Assembly: GCA_017463865.1 (NCBI GenBank)
Contig: JAFTOI010000017.1
Coordinates: 1-64,000 of the forward strand
DNA: 64,000 nt
From: Clostridia bacterium
GTDB lineage: Bacteria; Bacillota; Clostridia; Oscillospirales; CAG-272
Direction of reading: 5' to 3'
The position numbers and the translations under genes are program-made. Below, in pieces: positions 26,691-35,200 of this stretch (the first letter of the stretch is position 1; each line of letters opens with the position of its first letter). The notes beneath the pieces were generated by a model that was given only the letters and a program-made list of their open reading frames with translations, had not been told where the DNA came from and did not search any database.

Positions 26691-27527
26691 CAGTATTTCT
26701 TTGATCTTGACCGCGTCATCGACGCAGCCCTCACCGAGGATATCGGCACCGGCGACATCACCACCCTCACCACCATCCCGGCCGATCGGAAGGCCCACGG
26801 CCGCTACATCGCCAAGGAGGACGGCGTCCTCTGCGGCGTCGAGATCGCCGAGCAGGTCTACCGCCGCATCGATCCCACCATCACCCTGACCTACCACTTC
26901 CATGACGGCGACCGCATCAAAAAGGGCGACATCATCGCCGAGGTCGACGGCAACGCCGTCGCCCTGCTCACCGGTGAGCGTGTTGGCCTCAACCTCATGC
27001 AGCGTCTCTCGGGCGTCGCCACCCGCACCGCCCAGGCCGTTGCCATGGTCGAGGGCACGAACGCCTCGATCTGCGACACCCGCAAGACCACCCCCGGCCT
27101 GCGCGTCCTCGAGAAATACGCTGTCCGCGTCGGCGGCGGCTCGAACCACCGCTTCAACCTCGCGGACGGCGTCCTCATCAAGGATAACCACATCGTTGCC
27201 GCCGGCTCGATCACCGAGGCCGTCCGCGCTGCCAAGCGCGGCGCCCCCCACACCATGAAGGTCGAGGTTGAGGTCGAGACGATGGATCAGCTCCGCGAAG
27301 CCCTCGCCGCCGGCGCTGACATCATCATGCTCGACAACATGGACAACGACATGATGCGCGAAGCTGTCGCCATCGTCGACGGCCGCGCGCTGACCGAGGC
27401 CTCCGGCAACATGGGCGACCGCGACCTCCGCGCCGTCGCCGAGTGCGGCGTCGACCTCATCAGCATCGGCGCACTGACCCACTCGGTCCGCGCCCTCGAC
27501 ATCAGCCTCAAATTCCAGCTGCTCTGA
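26688..27527 (+). CDS. nadC: Nicotinate-nucleotide pyrophosphorylase (carboxylating)
   Basis: Quinolinate phosphoribosyltransferase: quinolinate plus PRPP gives nicotinate mononucleotide in de novo NAD synthesis. Seen: LTEDIGTGDITT, LNLMQRLSGVATRTA, DTRKTTPGLRVLEKYAVRVG and LADGVLIKDNHI, followed by EVEVETMDQLREAL and IMLDNM. The 279 residues from MQYFFDLD match the family; a longer reading from 26580 is mostly leader. It is followed by nadB after 22 bases; nadA is not in the window. Confidence 0.95.
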   Translation: MQYFFDLDRVIDAALTEDIGTGDITTLTTIPADRKAHGRYIAKEDGVLCGVEIAEQVYRRIDPTITLTYHFHDGDRIKKGDIIAEVDGNAVALLTGERVGLNLMQRLSGVATRTAQAVAMVEGTNASICDTRKTTPGLRVLEKYAVRVGGGSNHRFNLADGVLIKDNHIVAAGSITEAVRAAKRGAPHTMKVEVEVETMDQLREALAAGADIIMLDNMDNDMMREAVAIVDGRALTEASGNMGDRDLRAVAECGVDLISIGALTHSVRALDISLKFQLL

Positions 27528-27549
27528 TCCCGCTTGAAGGAGAATCCCG

Positions 27550-29088
27550 ATGAAACGCTATTTGTTCGATTACGACATCGCCGCCCTCCCCCGCCTGCGC
27601 TATGACGTCCTGATCGTCGGCAGCGGCATCGCAGGGCTTTACGCAGGCCTCCACCTCGACCCGGCCATGAAGTGCGCCATCATCACCAAGGTGCAGGTGC
27701 AGAACGGCAACTCCTGGTTCGCCCAGGGCGGCATCGCGTCGGTCATTTCGCCCGACGATAACTTCGAGTCGCACATCCACGACACCCTCGTCGCCGGCGC
27801 CGGTCTCTGCAACGAGGAGGCCGTCCGCGTCCTGGTCACCGAGGGCCCCGAGAACATCCGCGAGCTGATCGAGCTCAACGTCCCCTTCGACACCAACCCC
27901 GAGGGGGAGCTGCTCATCGGCCGCGAGGGCGGCCACTCCTGCCGTCGCATCGTCCACTGCGGCGGCGACGCGACGGGACGTGAAACGACCCGCCGCCTCG
28001 GCCAGATTGCCATTGAGCGCAAGAACGTCGACATGCTCTTCAATACATACCTTGTCGACATCCTCACCGAAAATGGCCGCGTCGTCGGTGCGCTGATCGA
28101 CGACGGCCAGCCCAAGGTCATCCTCACCTCGAACATCATCATGGCCACCGGCGGCATCGGCGCACTGTATCAGTACACGACCAACCCCTCGGGCGCCATC
28201 GGCGACGGCATCGCCGCCGCTGTCCGCGCGGGCGCGGTCGCCGAGAATATGGAGATGGTGCAGTTCCACCCCACTACCCTCTACGCCCCCGGCTACAGTG
28301 AGCGCCTCTTCCTCATCTCGGAGGCCGTCCGCGGCGAGGGAGGACTCCTGCGCAACCACAAAGGCGAGCGCTTCATGGTCGGCAAGCACCCCATGAACGA
28401 GCTTGCCCCCCGCGATATCGTCACCCGCGGCATCCTCGCCGAGCTGGCGCAGAGCGGGGAAGCGCACGTCTTCCTCGACGTGTCCGGCATGGACGAAAAG
28501 TTTTTCTCTCACCGCTTCCCGACCATCTACGGCGAGTGCCGCCAGTTCGGCATCAAGGTGCCGGCCGATGCCATCCCCGTCCGCCCCGCGCAGCACTACC
28601 AGATGGGCGGCATTAAGACCGACCTTGACGGCATGACCTGCGTCGAAGGCCTCTACGCCTGCGGTGAGTCGGCTTCGACCGGCATCCACGGCGCCAACCG
28701 CCTCGCCAGCAACTCGCTGCTCGAGTGCCTCGTCTTCGGCCGCCGCGCGGCCAAGCATATCTGCGCCGCCGCCCGCCCCCAGCCGGGCGAGGTCGACCTC
28801 ACCATGCGCGATGTCGGCGGTACCCGCGTCCTGACCAACACCGAGATCGCCGACCACCGCCGCCGCCTGCGCGAGACCATGACCCGTGACGTCGCCGCCA
28901 TTCGCACCGTCGCCGGCCTGACGAGCGCCAAAGCCGAGATCGACACCCTGCGCACCCTCCTCGAGGGCTGCGCGCTGACCTCGCAGGCGCACTACGAGCT
29001 CTACAGCATGGCGCAGGTCGCCTCCCTCGTGGTCGAGGGCGCGCTCGCCCGCCGCGAGAGCGTCGGCGCGCACTACCTCATCGGGTAA
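27550..29088 (+). CDS. nadB: L-aspartate oxidase
   Basis: A flavoenzyme making iminoaspartate, the first step of de novo NAD synthesis. FAD motif GSGIAGLYAG is near residue 23. SWFAQGGIASV, HIHDTLVAGAGLCNE, HSCRRIVHCGGDATG, and GANRLASNSLLECLVFG are the succinate dehydrogenase/NadB signatures. The 512-residue length is normal. In anaerobes fumarate is the likely electron acceptor. It belongs with nadC immediately upstream; ispE starts 3 bases after its stop. Confidence 0.95.
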   Translation: MKRYLFDYDIAALPRLRYDVLIVGSGIAGLYAGLHLDPAMKCAIITKVQVQNGNSWFAQGGIASVISPDDNFESHIHDTLVAGAGLCNEEAVRVLVTEGPENIRELIELNVPFDTNPEGELLIGREGGHSCRRIVHCGGDATGRETTRRLGQIAIERKNVDMLFNTYLVDILTENGRVVGALIDDGQPKVILTSNIIMATGGIGALYQYTTNPSGAIGDGIAAAVRAGAVAENMEMVQFHPTTLYAPGYSERLFLISEAVRGEGGLLRNHKGERFMVGKHPMNELAPRDIVTRGILAELAQSGEAHVFLDVSGMDEKFFSHRFPTIYGECRQFGIKVPADAIPVRPAQHYQMGGIKTDLDGMTCVEGLYACGESASTGIHGANRLASNSLLECLVFGRRAAKHICAAARPQPGEVDLTMRDVGGTRVLTNTEIADHRRRLRETMTRDVAAIRTVAGLTSAKAEIDTLRTLLEGCALTSQAHYELYSMAQVASLVVEGALARRESVGAHYLIG

Positions 29089-29091
29089 GCC

Positions 29092-29970
29092 ATGGCCGAC
29101 CGTATCACGGCGCAGGCCTGCGCGAAGATCAACCTCTTCCTCGACATCACCGCCCGCCGCACCGACGGGTATCACAGCCTCAACTCGGTCATGCAGCAGA
29201 TCAGCCTCGCGGACGAGCTGACCCTCACCCTCGGCGGCCGCGGTGACGCCATCACGCTGACCACCGACCACGGCGCGCTCGAATGTGACGAGCACAACCT
29301 CATCTGGCGGGCCGCCCGCGCCTTCTTCACGCACTTCGGCGAGTCGCGCGACGTAACCGTCCACCTCACCAAGCGCATCCCCATGCAGGCCGGCCTCGGC
29401 GGCGGCAGTGCCGACTGCGCCGCCGCCCTGCGGGCGCTCAACGCCCTCTGCGGCGTGCCGTTCACGACGGCACAGCTCTGCACCATGGGCGCGGCACTGG
29501 GGGCAGACGTCCCATTCTGCGTCCTCGGCGGCATCGCCCGCGCCGAGGGCATCGGCGAGCGCCTGACGCCCCTCACGCCCATGCCCGACTGCACCATCGT
29601 CGTCGCCATGGGCAGCGAGACCATGCCCACCCCCGCCGCGTTCCGCACGCTGGACGGCATGTACGACAGCTTCACCAACCGCCGGCCCAAGGCCGCCGAA
29701 TACGCCGCCTTGATCACAAACCTCGGCAGCCTGACCGCTCTCGCCGACGGCATGTACAATATCTTCGAGGACGCCGTTTTCCCGGCTCTCCCCGCACTGC
29801 CCGCGCGTCTGCATATCCTCACCGCCCACGGTGCCCTCGGCGCCCGCATGAGCGGCAGCGGCGCGGCGGTATTTGGACTGTTCGACGATCACTTCGACGC
29901 CCACCACGCCGCCGACGCCCTCCGCGAGAGTGGCGCACAGGCGTGGCTCTGTACGCCTGTCCATGCATAA
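29092..29970 (+). CDS. ispE: 4-diphosphocytidyl-2-C-methyl-D-erythritol kinase
   Basis: GHMP kinase of the MEP isoprenoid pathway, phosphorylating CDP-ME with ATP. ACAKINLFLDITARRTDGYH is the family N-terminus with the catalytic Lys region. The ATP-binding GHMP loop is MQAGLGGGSADCAAA (around residues 97-112), and MSGSGAAVFGLF is the third motif near the C-terminus. The length of 292 is typical. It is probably cotranscribed with nadB. Confidence 0.95.
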   Translation: MADRITAQACAKINLFLDITARRTDGYHSLNSVMQQISLADELTLTLGGRGDAITLTTDHGALECDEHNLIWRAARAFFTHFGESRDVTVHLTKRIPMQAGLGGGSADCAAALRALNALCGVPFTTAQLCTMGAALGADVPFCVLGGIARAEGIGERLTPLTPMPDCTIVVAMGSETMPTPAAFRTLDGMYDSFTNRRPKAAEYAALITNLGSLTALADGMYNIFEDAVFPALPALPARLHILTAHGALGARMSGSGAAVFGLFDDHFDAHHAADALRESGAQAWLCTPVHA

Positions 29971-29995
29971 AATCCCACCAAAGGAGACCCCCACC

Positions 29996-31147
29996 ATGCC
30001 CGACATCACCTACGGCCGCGGCACACACGAGCAGTTCGACGATTACATCGACTTCATCAACTACGTCTTCGGCTTCAACGGCAGCGACAGCGATTTCATC
30101 AAGCTCCTGCCCAAGCTCTACCGCCCCGAGCTCGACCCCGCCTACCACTCCTTCAGCGCCGTCGAGGACGGCAAATTCAAGGCCGCCATCGGCACATTCC
30201 CGAGCGAGCAGACCGTCTGCGGCATCACCCTGCGCTGCGTCGGCATCGGCAATGTCGCCGTCCACCCGCGCGCCCGTGGGGAGGGCTACATGCGCAAGCT
30301 GATGGAGATGGCCATCGACGACATGGTCGCGCAGGGCGCCGACTTCTCGGCCCTCGGCGGCCGCCGCCAGCGCTACAATTACTTCTCCTACGACCGCGCC
30401 GGCACCCAGCTTTCCTTCACCGTCAACAACGATAACGTGCGCCACACCTTCGGCAAAACGCCCATCCCCTTCAAGGCCGCCCCGGTTCACGCGGACGATG
30501 CCGCCGCCCTCGACGCCATCGCCGCCCTGAGCGCCGCCCAGTCCTACGCCCCCATCCGCGACCGCGCCGAACTGTATGCTATCCTCACCTCGTGGCGCGC
30601 CCGCCCGTGGATCGTGACCGACGGCGACCGCTTTGTCGGCTACGCCGTGCTGAACGGCGACAACATCACCGAGATCCTCGCGGTCGACGAAGCTGATTTC
30701 ATCGGCATGCTCCGCACCCTCTATGCCGTACATGGCCGCTCGTCCATCAGCGTCAAGCTGCCCGTCTGGCAGACCGCCTATATCCGCGCCCTCGAGCCGA
30801 TTGCCGAGAGCACGACGGTCGGCTGCCCCGAGATGTTCTCGGTCCTCTGCTACCGCCGCGTGATCGAGGCCTTCCTGCGCCTCAAGGCCACCTATGCCAC
30901 CCTCCCCGATGGCGAGCTCACCGCCCTCATCCACGGCCGCGGCGGCGACGAACAGCTCCGCATCGCCGTCAAGGACGCCCAGATCACCGTCGAGCCGACC
31001 GACAAAACGCCCGACCTTGAACTGAACCACCTCGAAGCGATGAACTACTTCTTCGCCCCCACCTGCACCGCCCGCCTCACCGCCCCGATGCATGTCCAAA
31101 TGTGGCTCCCGCTGCCGATTTGGCTCTATAACGCCGACGCGGTGTGA
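29996..31147 (+). CDS. Eis-like GNAT N-acetyltransferase
   Basis: A protein of 383 residues resembling the Eis family: an N-terminal GNAT half with VGIGNVAVHPRARGEGYMRKL as the acetyl-CoA loop and AALGGRR-type core (SALGGRRQRYNYF). A second GNAT-like half and a sterol-carrier-like C-terminal region with PDLELNHLEAMNYFF follow. The start follows AAAGGAG; an in-frame extension back to 29873 lies inside ispE and is rejected. The acceptor is unknown. It ends directly before an intrinsic terminator. Confidence 0.8.
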   Translation: MPDITYGRGTHEQFDDYIDFINYVFGFNGSDSDFIKLLPKLYRPELDPAYHSFSAVEDGKFKAAIGTFPSEQTVCGITLRCVGIGNVAVHPRARGEGYMRKLMEMAIDDMVAQGADFSALGGRRQRYNYFSYDRAGTQLSFTVNNDNVRHTFGKTPIPFKAAPVHADDAAALDAIAALSAAQSYAPIRDRAELYAILTSWRARPWIVTDGDRFVGYAVLNGDNITEILAVDEADFIGMLRTLYAVHGRSSISVKLPVWQTAYIRALEPIAESTTVGCPEMFSVLCYRRVIEAFLRLKATYATLPDGELTALIHGRGGDEQLRIAVKDAQITVEPTDKTPDLELNHLEAMNYFFAPTCTARLTAPMHVQMWLPLPIWLYNADAV

Positions 31148-31150
31148 ACG

Positions 31151-31189
31151 AAAAAACGTGCGCATCAAAATCTGATGCGCACGTTTTTT
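31151..31189. terminator. Bidirectional intrinsic terminator
   Basis: AAAAAACGTGCGCATCA pairs perfectly with its complement across a 5-base loop, giving a GC-rich stem flanked by A6 and T6. It ends the nadC-to-acetyltransferase transcript and could also stop transcripts coming from fucO. Confidence 0.9.
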
Positions 31190-31200
31190 CATGCGTGTTT

Positions 31201-31285
31201 GAAAGCTTTTTGAGGATTCTTAAGGGACTTTTTCTCGAAAAAGTCCCTTAAGTGGGGTTTGGGGCAAAGCCCCATGCCCTTGACC
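31201..31285 (-). repeat. Two-hairpin 3' element, family C, copy 1
   Basis: Read on the minus strand it starts right after the fucO stop. A hairpin GGGGC-TTT-GCCCC comes first, then ACCCC, then a long hairpin CTTAAGGGACTTTTT pairing with AAAAAGTCCCTTAAG, then AATCCTCAAAAAGCTTTC. The same plan follows tsaC (44364-44437) and prfA (46678-46748). It probably acts as a terminator or 3'-end stabiliser. Confidence 0.75.
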
Positions 31286-32434
31286 TTACATCAGCGACTT
31301 GTACAGCTCGGTGATCTCTTCGACGCTGGTTTCGCGCGGGTTGCCGGGGCGGCAGGCGTCGTCGTAGGCCGACTGCGCGAGGAAGGGGATGTCTTCAGCC
31401 TTAACGATCTCCTTGAGGTCGGCAGGGATGCCAACGTCGGCCGAGAGCTGCTTGACCGCGTTGATCGCGGCGGCGCGGTACTCCTCGACGCTCATCTCGT
31501 CAACACCCTTGACGCCCATCGCGCGGGCGATCTCGCGGTACTTCTCGCCGGTCGCGGGCGCGTTGTACTCCATGACGGTCGGCAGAATGATGGCGTTGGC
31601 GACACCGTGGGGGGTGTCATACAGCGCGCCGAGCGGGTGCGCCATCGAGTGAACGATGCCAAGACCCACATTCGAGAAGCCCATGCCGGCCACGTACTGG
31701 CCCAGCGCCATGTCGGTGCGGCCCTCGGCGGTGTTTGCGACTGCGCCGCGCAGCGAGCGCGAGATGATCTCGATGGCCTTCAGGTGGAACATGTCGGACA
31801 GCTCCCAGGCGCCCAGCGTGATGTAGCCCTCGATGGCGTGGGTCAGTGCGTCCATACCGGTGGCAGCGGTCAGACCCTTGGGCATGGTCGACATCATGTC
31901 GGGGTCGACAACGGCCACGACGGGGATGTCGTGCACATCGACGCAGACCATCTTGCGGTTCTTCTCAACGTCGGTGATGACGTAGTTAATCGTCACCTCA
32001 GCAGCCGTGCCGGCGGTCGTCGGAACGGCGATGATCGGCACGCACTTGTTCTTGGTCGGCGCAACGCCCTCGAGGGAGCGAACGTCAGCAAACTCGGGGT
32101 TGTTGATGATGATGCCCACAGCCTTGGCGGTGTCCATCGACGAGCCGCCGCCGATGGCGACGATGCAGTCAGCGCCGCATGCCTTGTAGGCAGCTACACC
32201 GGCCTGCACGTTCTCGATGGTGGGATTGGGCTTGATCTCGGAGAAGAGGGTGTATGCAACACCGGCGGCGTCGAGCACGTCGGTGACCTTCTTGGTGACG
32301 CCGAATTTGACGAGGTCGGGGTCGGAGGCAACGAATGCCTTCTTGAATCCGCGGCCCTGGATCTCAGCGGGGATCGCGCTGATCGCGCCGGCACCGTGGT
32401 AGGAGGTCTCATTGAGCACAAAACGATTAGCCAT
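31286..32434 (-). CDS. fucO: Lactaldehyde reductase, iron-dependent alcohol dehydrogenase
   Basis: Closely resembles E. coli FucO, which reduces L-lactaldehyde from fucose or rhamnose breakdown to 1,2-propanediol with NADH. Shared segments include MANRFVLNET, NNPEFADVRSLEG, TTAGTAAEVTINYVITD and QYVAGMGFSNVGLG. The iron ligands are visible: the Asp and His of MDALTHAIE, then His in HSMAHPLGA and in TPHGVANA. NAD binding is by GGGSSMDTAK. The length of 382 is the same. RBS AAAGGA lies upstream. The nearby rhamnosidase gives a source of rhamnose. Confidence 0.92.
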   Translation of the reverse strand: MANRFVLNETSYHGAGAISAIPAEIQGRGFKKAFVASDPDLVKFGVTKKVTDVLDAAGVAYTLFSEIKPNPTIENVQAGVAAYKACGADCIVAIGGGSSMDTAKAVGIIINNPEFADVRSLEGVAPTKNKCVPIIAVPTTAGTAAEVTINYVITDVEKNRKMVCVDVHDIPVVAVVDPDMMSTMPKGLTAATGMDALTHAIEGYITLGAWELSDMFHLKAIEIISRSLRGAVANTAEGRTDMALGQYVAGMGFSNVGLGIVHSMAHPLGALYDTPHGVANAIILPTVMEYNAPATGEKYREIARAMGVKGVDEMSVEEYRAAAINAVKQLSADVGIPADLKEIVKAEDIPFLAQSAYDDACRPGNPRETSVEEITELYKSLM

Positions 32435-32530
32435 TGGTAGGTTCCATCCTTTCTTTTGCCGGATCAGCCCGGCTTTGTGTCTATTTTATCATATGCGCCC
32501 TGTAATTGTGTGAACAAATTGTAAATACCG

Positions 32531-33736
32531 TCATCTCGGGTCGGTCACGGTGCCGATGAAGACGGGGAGGGCGGTGTCCAGATCGACGATCATATAGAGG
32601 AAGGGGCGGGTGAGGTAGACGTATTTGGCATCCGCAGGGATGACCATGGCGGTCTCGGGAACCGCGGCGACAACGGTCGAGGCGGCCGCTTCGGTCCCCT
32701 TTTCCCCGACGCTGATGTGGGTGCGGTGCATCACCTTTTCGATGAAGATGTTTCCCTCGACCGCTGTCCCCAGCCGGGTGAAGTCGGCCAGCGCGCCGTC
32801 GAAGGCGGCGGGCATGCCGATGGCCGAAAGCGACGCGGCGAGGTCGGCGTCATAGTCGCAGCTGAACTTGGGCAGGCGGGCCATGACCGTCGCGTCGGTC
32901 GCGCTGTTAAGCAGATCGACCAGCGCCGCGCCGTCAAGGTCGGCGAGGTAGTCATCGAGCGTCACGCCCTTGTTGGGCAGGATGGCTGCGAAGGCGTAGG
33001 GGTCGCCGCGGTAGGGCTTGATGAAGCCGGTGGCGTTCCGCCCTTCAAGGTAGCGCCGCTCGGTGCTGCCCATGTAGGTGACGGTGCCGTCGACGCCGGC
33101 GAAGGGCTCACTGGTGTTTTGGTAGAGGAGGTATTCCACCGTCCACTCGGCCTCGAAGGCAAGCGCATTCACCAGCAGCATGACGATATGCGGGTCGATC
33201 GCGCCCTCGGCCAGCATATCCGGGATCATGCTTTCGGTGTGCTCCTCGATGAAGGCGTTGATTTCCTCCCGCGTGGTTGCGTCCATGGACGTGGGCTTGG
33301 CGGTGGCGTTGTAGTAATCGGCGCAGGCGGCGAGAAATTCGGGGTAGACGGTCATGCCTGCGTCGCGGTACCAGATGCCGTTGGCGAGGTGGAGGGCATC
33401 ATTGCCGGCCAGCAGGCCGGGCATGATGGCGCAGAGGCGGTTGGCGGTGAGGCCAAAGACCTCCTCCATTTGTTCGAGCGTCTCGCCGTCCGCGCCGTTG
33501 GCCGTCATGCCGAGGGCGGCGAGGATCGAGAGGGGGGAGATGAGGGTGTTCTGCTTGCCCGGCTGCTGCTGGCGCAGCAGGGCGAGGGCGAAGTCGGCCA
33601 TGGCGGCGGTGTCGACGGCGCTGACCTCGTCAGCTTCGACCGAGATGGGGGCGGCAGGGCCGTCCGGTGCGGCTGTGCTATCGGCGCAGCCGCAGAGCAG
33701 GGCGGTGCAGAGCAGAGCGGCGTATAAGCGTTTCAT
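32531..33736 (-). CDS. Lipoprotein serpin (serine protease inhibitor), copy 1
   Basis: A serpin of 401 residues with a lipoprotein signal ending at Cys17 (LLCGC), so likely anchored outside the membrane. Serpin landmarks are SPLSILAALGMTANGA, LVNALAFEAEW, and the C-terminal RPFLYMI. The reactive-centre hinge is EKGTEAAASTVV (around residues 345-356), of the small-residue type found in inhibitory serpins. Further along, AMVIP resembles the alpha-1-antitrypsin P2-P4' region, making Met a candidate P1; this is inferred. It is the second gene of a tandem pair. Confidence 0.9.
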   Translation of the reverse strand: MKRLYAALLCTALLCGCADSTAAPDGPAAPISVEADEVSAVDTAAMADFALALLRQQQPGKQNTLISPLSILAALGMTANGADGETLEQMEEVFGLTANRLCAIMPGLLAGNDALHLANGIWYRDAGMTVYPEFLAACADYYNATAKPTSMDATTREEINAFIEEHTESMIPDMLAEGAIDPHIVMLLVNALAFEAEWTVEYLLYQNTSEPFAGVDGTVTYMGSTERRYLEGRNATGFIKPYRGDPYAFAAILPNKGVTLDDYLADLDGAALVDLLNSATDATVMARLPKFSCDYDADLAASLSAIGMPAAFDGALADFTRLGTAVEGNIFIEKVMHRTHISVGEKGTEAAASTVVAAVPETAMVIPADAKYVYLTRPFLYMIVDLDTALPVFIGTVTDPR

Positions 33737-33751
33737 GGGTGGCTCCTTTCG

Positions 33752-34969
33752 TCAGGTCGGGTCGGCGACGGTGCCGATGAATACCGGCAGGTTTGTGGCG
33801 CAGTCGATGATCATGTAGAGGAAGGGGCGGGTGAGGTAGATGCGCTTGACTTCCATGTCGGGCGCAGCGCTGTCGTTTGCCATGACCACCGTCGCGGCCC
33901 CGGCGCGGGTGCCCTTTTCGGCGACCGAGATGAAGGTCTTGTGCAGCACGCGGTCGATATAGATATTGCCCCGCGTGCTCTCGGCCATGGCCGAGAAATC
34001 GGCGCTGTTCGGATCGAAGGCGGCGGGCATGCCGGCGCGGGCGAGGGGCTCGGCCAGCGAATAGGTACAGTCGTACTCGAACTTGGGCAGGGCGGTCTTG
34101 ACCAGCGTGGATTCGGCGTTTGCGAGAATGGAGATCAGCCGCGCGCCGTCGAGTGAGGCGAGGTAGTCGTCGAGCGTCGTGCCCTCGTTGGGCAGCAGGG
34201 CGGCGAAGGCGTAGTCGCGGCCCTTGTAATATTTGACGAAGCCGGCGGCGTTTCCGTCGGCGAGGTAGGTCGATTCGGCGCCGTACATGAGGTCGGCGGT
34301 CACGGTCTCGCCTGCGGCGGTGGTGAAGTCGCCGTCCCGGACGTCGGACTTGGTGTAGACCGACGCCCACTCGGCTTCGAAGGCCAGTGCATTGACCAGC
34401 ACCATGACGGTGTCGTCGGTGATCGTGCCCTTGTCGAGCATGTCCTCGATCATGCCGGCTGTGTTTTCCTCGATGAAGGCGTTGATCTCGCGGCGGGTGG
34501 CATCGGTCATGGCGGCCTGGCGGGCGGCCGCGCCGTAGTAGTCGGCGTTGGTCTGCAGGAAGGCGGGAGAGACGGTCAGATCGTGGTCGCGGAACCAGAT
34601 GCCGTTGGCGAGGTGGAGCGTGGCATCCCCGTCGCGGGGCAGGCCGGCCATGACGGCGTTCAGACGGTCGCGGGACAGGCCGAGGGTGGATTCCATCTGG
34701 GCCAGCGTCTCACCGGCGGCGCCGCCCGCCGTCATGCCGAGGGCAGCGGTGATCGAGAGGGGAGAGATGAGGGTGTTGCCGCCGCGGATATCCTCATCGC
34801 GGAGCAGGGTGAGGGCGAGGTCGGCGATGGCGGCTGCGTCGTCGTCGGTTGCCTCGGCGGCAGAGACGCTGCCGGGGGTGACGGCGGCCATCAGGTCGTT
34901 CGATGCGCCGGCCGGGATGCAGGCGCAGAGCAGGGAAGTGAGCAGGAGGAGGGCAAGGAAGCGTTTCAT
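33752..34969 (-). CDS. Lipoprotein serpin, copy 2
   Basis: A serpin of 405 residues with a lipoprotein signal ending at Cys17 (LLCAC). It carries SPLSITAALGMTAGGA, LVNALAFEAEW and RPFLYMI, and is clearly a duplicate of the gene 15 bases downstream. The hinge reads EKGTRAGAATVV (around 351-362), with Arg where inhibitory serpins usually have Glu, and Gly in place of an Ala. The reactive loop therefore differs sharply from copy 1, suggesting another target or altered insertion. It is the promoter-proximal gene of the pair. Confidence 0.9.
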   Translation of the reverse strand: MKRFLALLLLTSLLCACIPAGASNDLMAAVTPGSVSAAEATDDDAAAIADLALTLLRDEDIRGGNTLISPLSITAALGMTAGGAAGETLAQMESTLGLSRDRLNAVMAGLPRDGDATLHLANGIWFRDHDLTVSPAFLQTNADYYGAAARQAAMTDATRREINAFIEENTAGMIEDMLDKGTITDDTVMVLVNALAFEAEWASVYTKSDVRDGDFTTAAGETVTADLMYGAESTYLADGNAAGFVKYYKGRDYAFAALLPNEGTTLDDYLASLDGARLISILANAESTLVKTALPKFEYDCTYSLAEPLARAGMPAAFDPNSADFSAMAESTRGNIYIDRVLHKTFISVAEKGTRAGAATVVMANDSAAPDMEVKRIYLTRPFLYMIIDCATNLPVFIGTVADPT

Positions 34970-35025
34970 GGGAGTACCGTCCTTTCGTGTGGGATATTGG
35001 GATAGTTAGTGACAATAGCGGGGGA

Positions 35026-35074
35026 CACCTCATCCGTCACCTGCGGTGACACCTTCCCCTCAAGGGGAAGGCTT
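35026..35074 (+). repeat. Cloverleaf repeat family A, copy 3 (left half only)
   Basis: CACCTCATCCGTC, hairpin GTCACC-TGC-GGTGAC, and one palindrome CCTTCCCC-TCAA-GGGGAAGG are present. The right half is missing. It lies upstream of the serpin pair and shows that a half element can stand alone. Confidence 0.75.
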
Positions 35075-35145
35075 ACATTGGGTTGCGGTGTTTTATAGAT
35101 AGACGGAAGAAATGCGATTTTGTTCCCAATTTGTGCAAAAATTTC

Positions 35146-35174
35146 TTTACACCCGCACGAAAATGTGGTAGAAT
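35146..35174 (+). promoter_or_regulatory. Promoter for the rhamnosidase-sialidase pair
   Basis: TTTACA and TAGAAT are spaced 17 bases apart, 26 bases before the rhamnosidase start codon, leaving a very short leader with AAGGAGG. Confidence 0.7.
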
Positions 35175-35200
35175 GAACACAAATCCAAGGAGGTGCCGCT

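Noticed and set aside
33678..34370. A frameshifted or third serpin copy
   Set aside because: This is an Arg-rich out-of-frame reading of the intact second serpin, which is complete from signal peptide to C-terminal motif.
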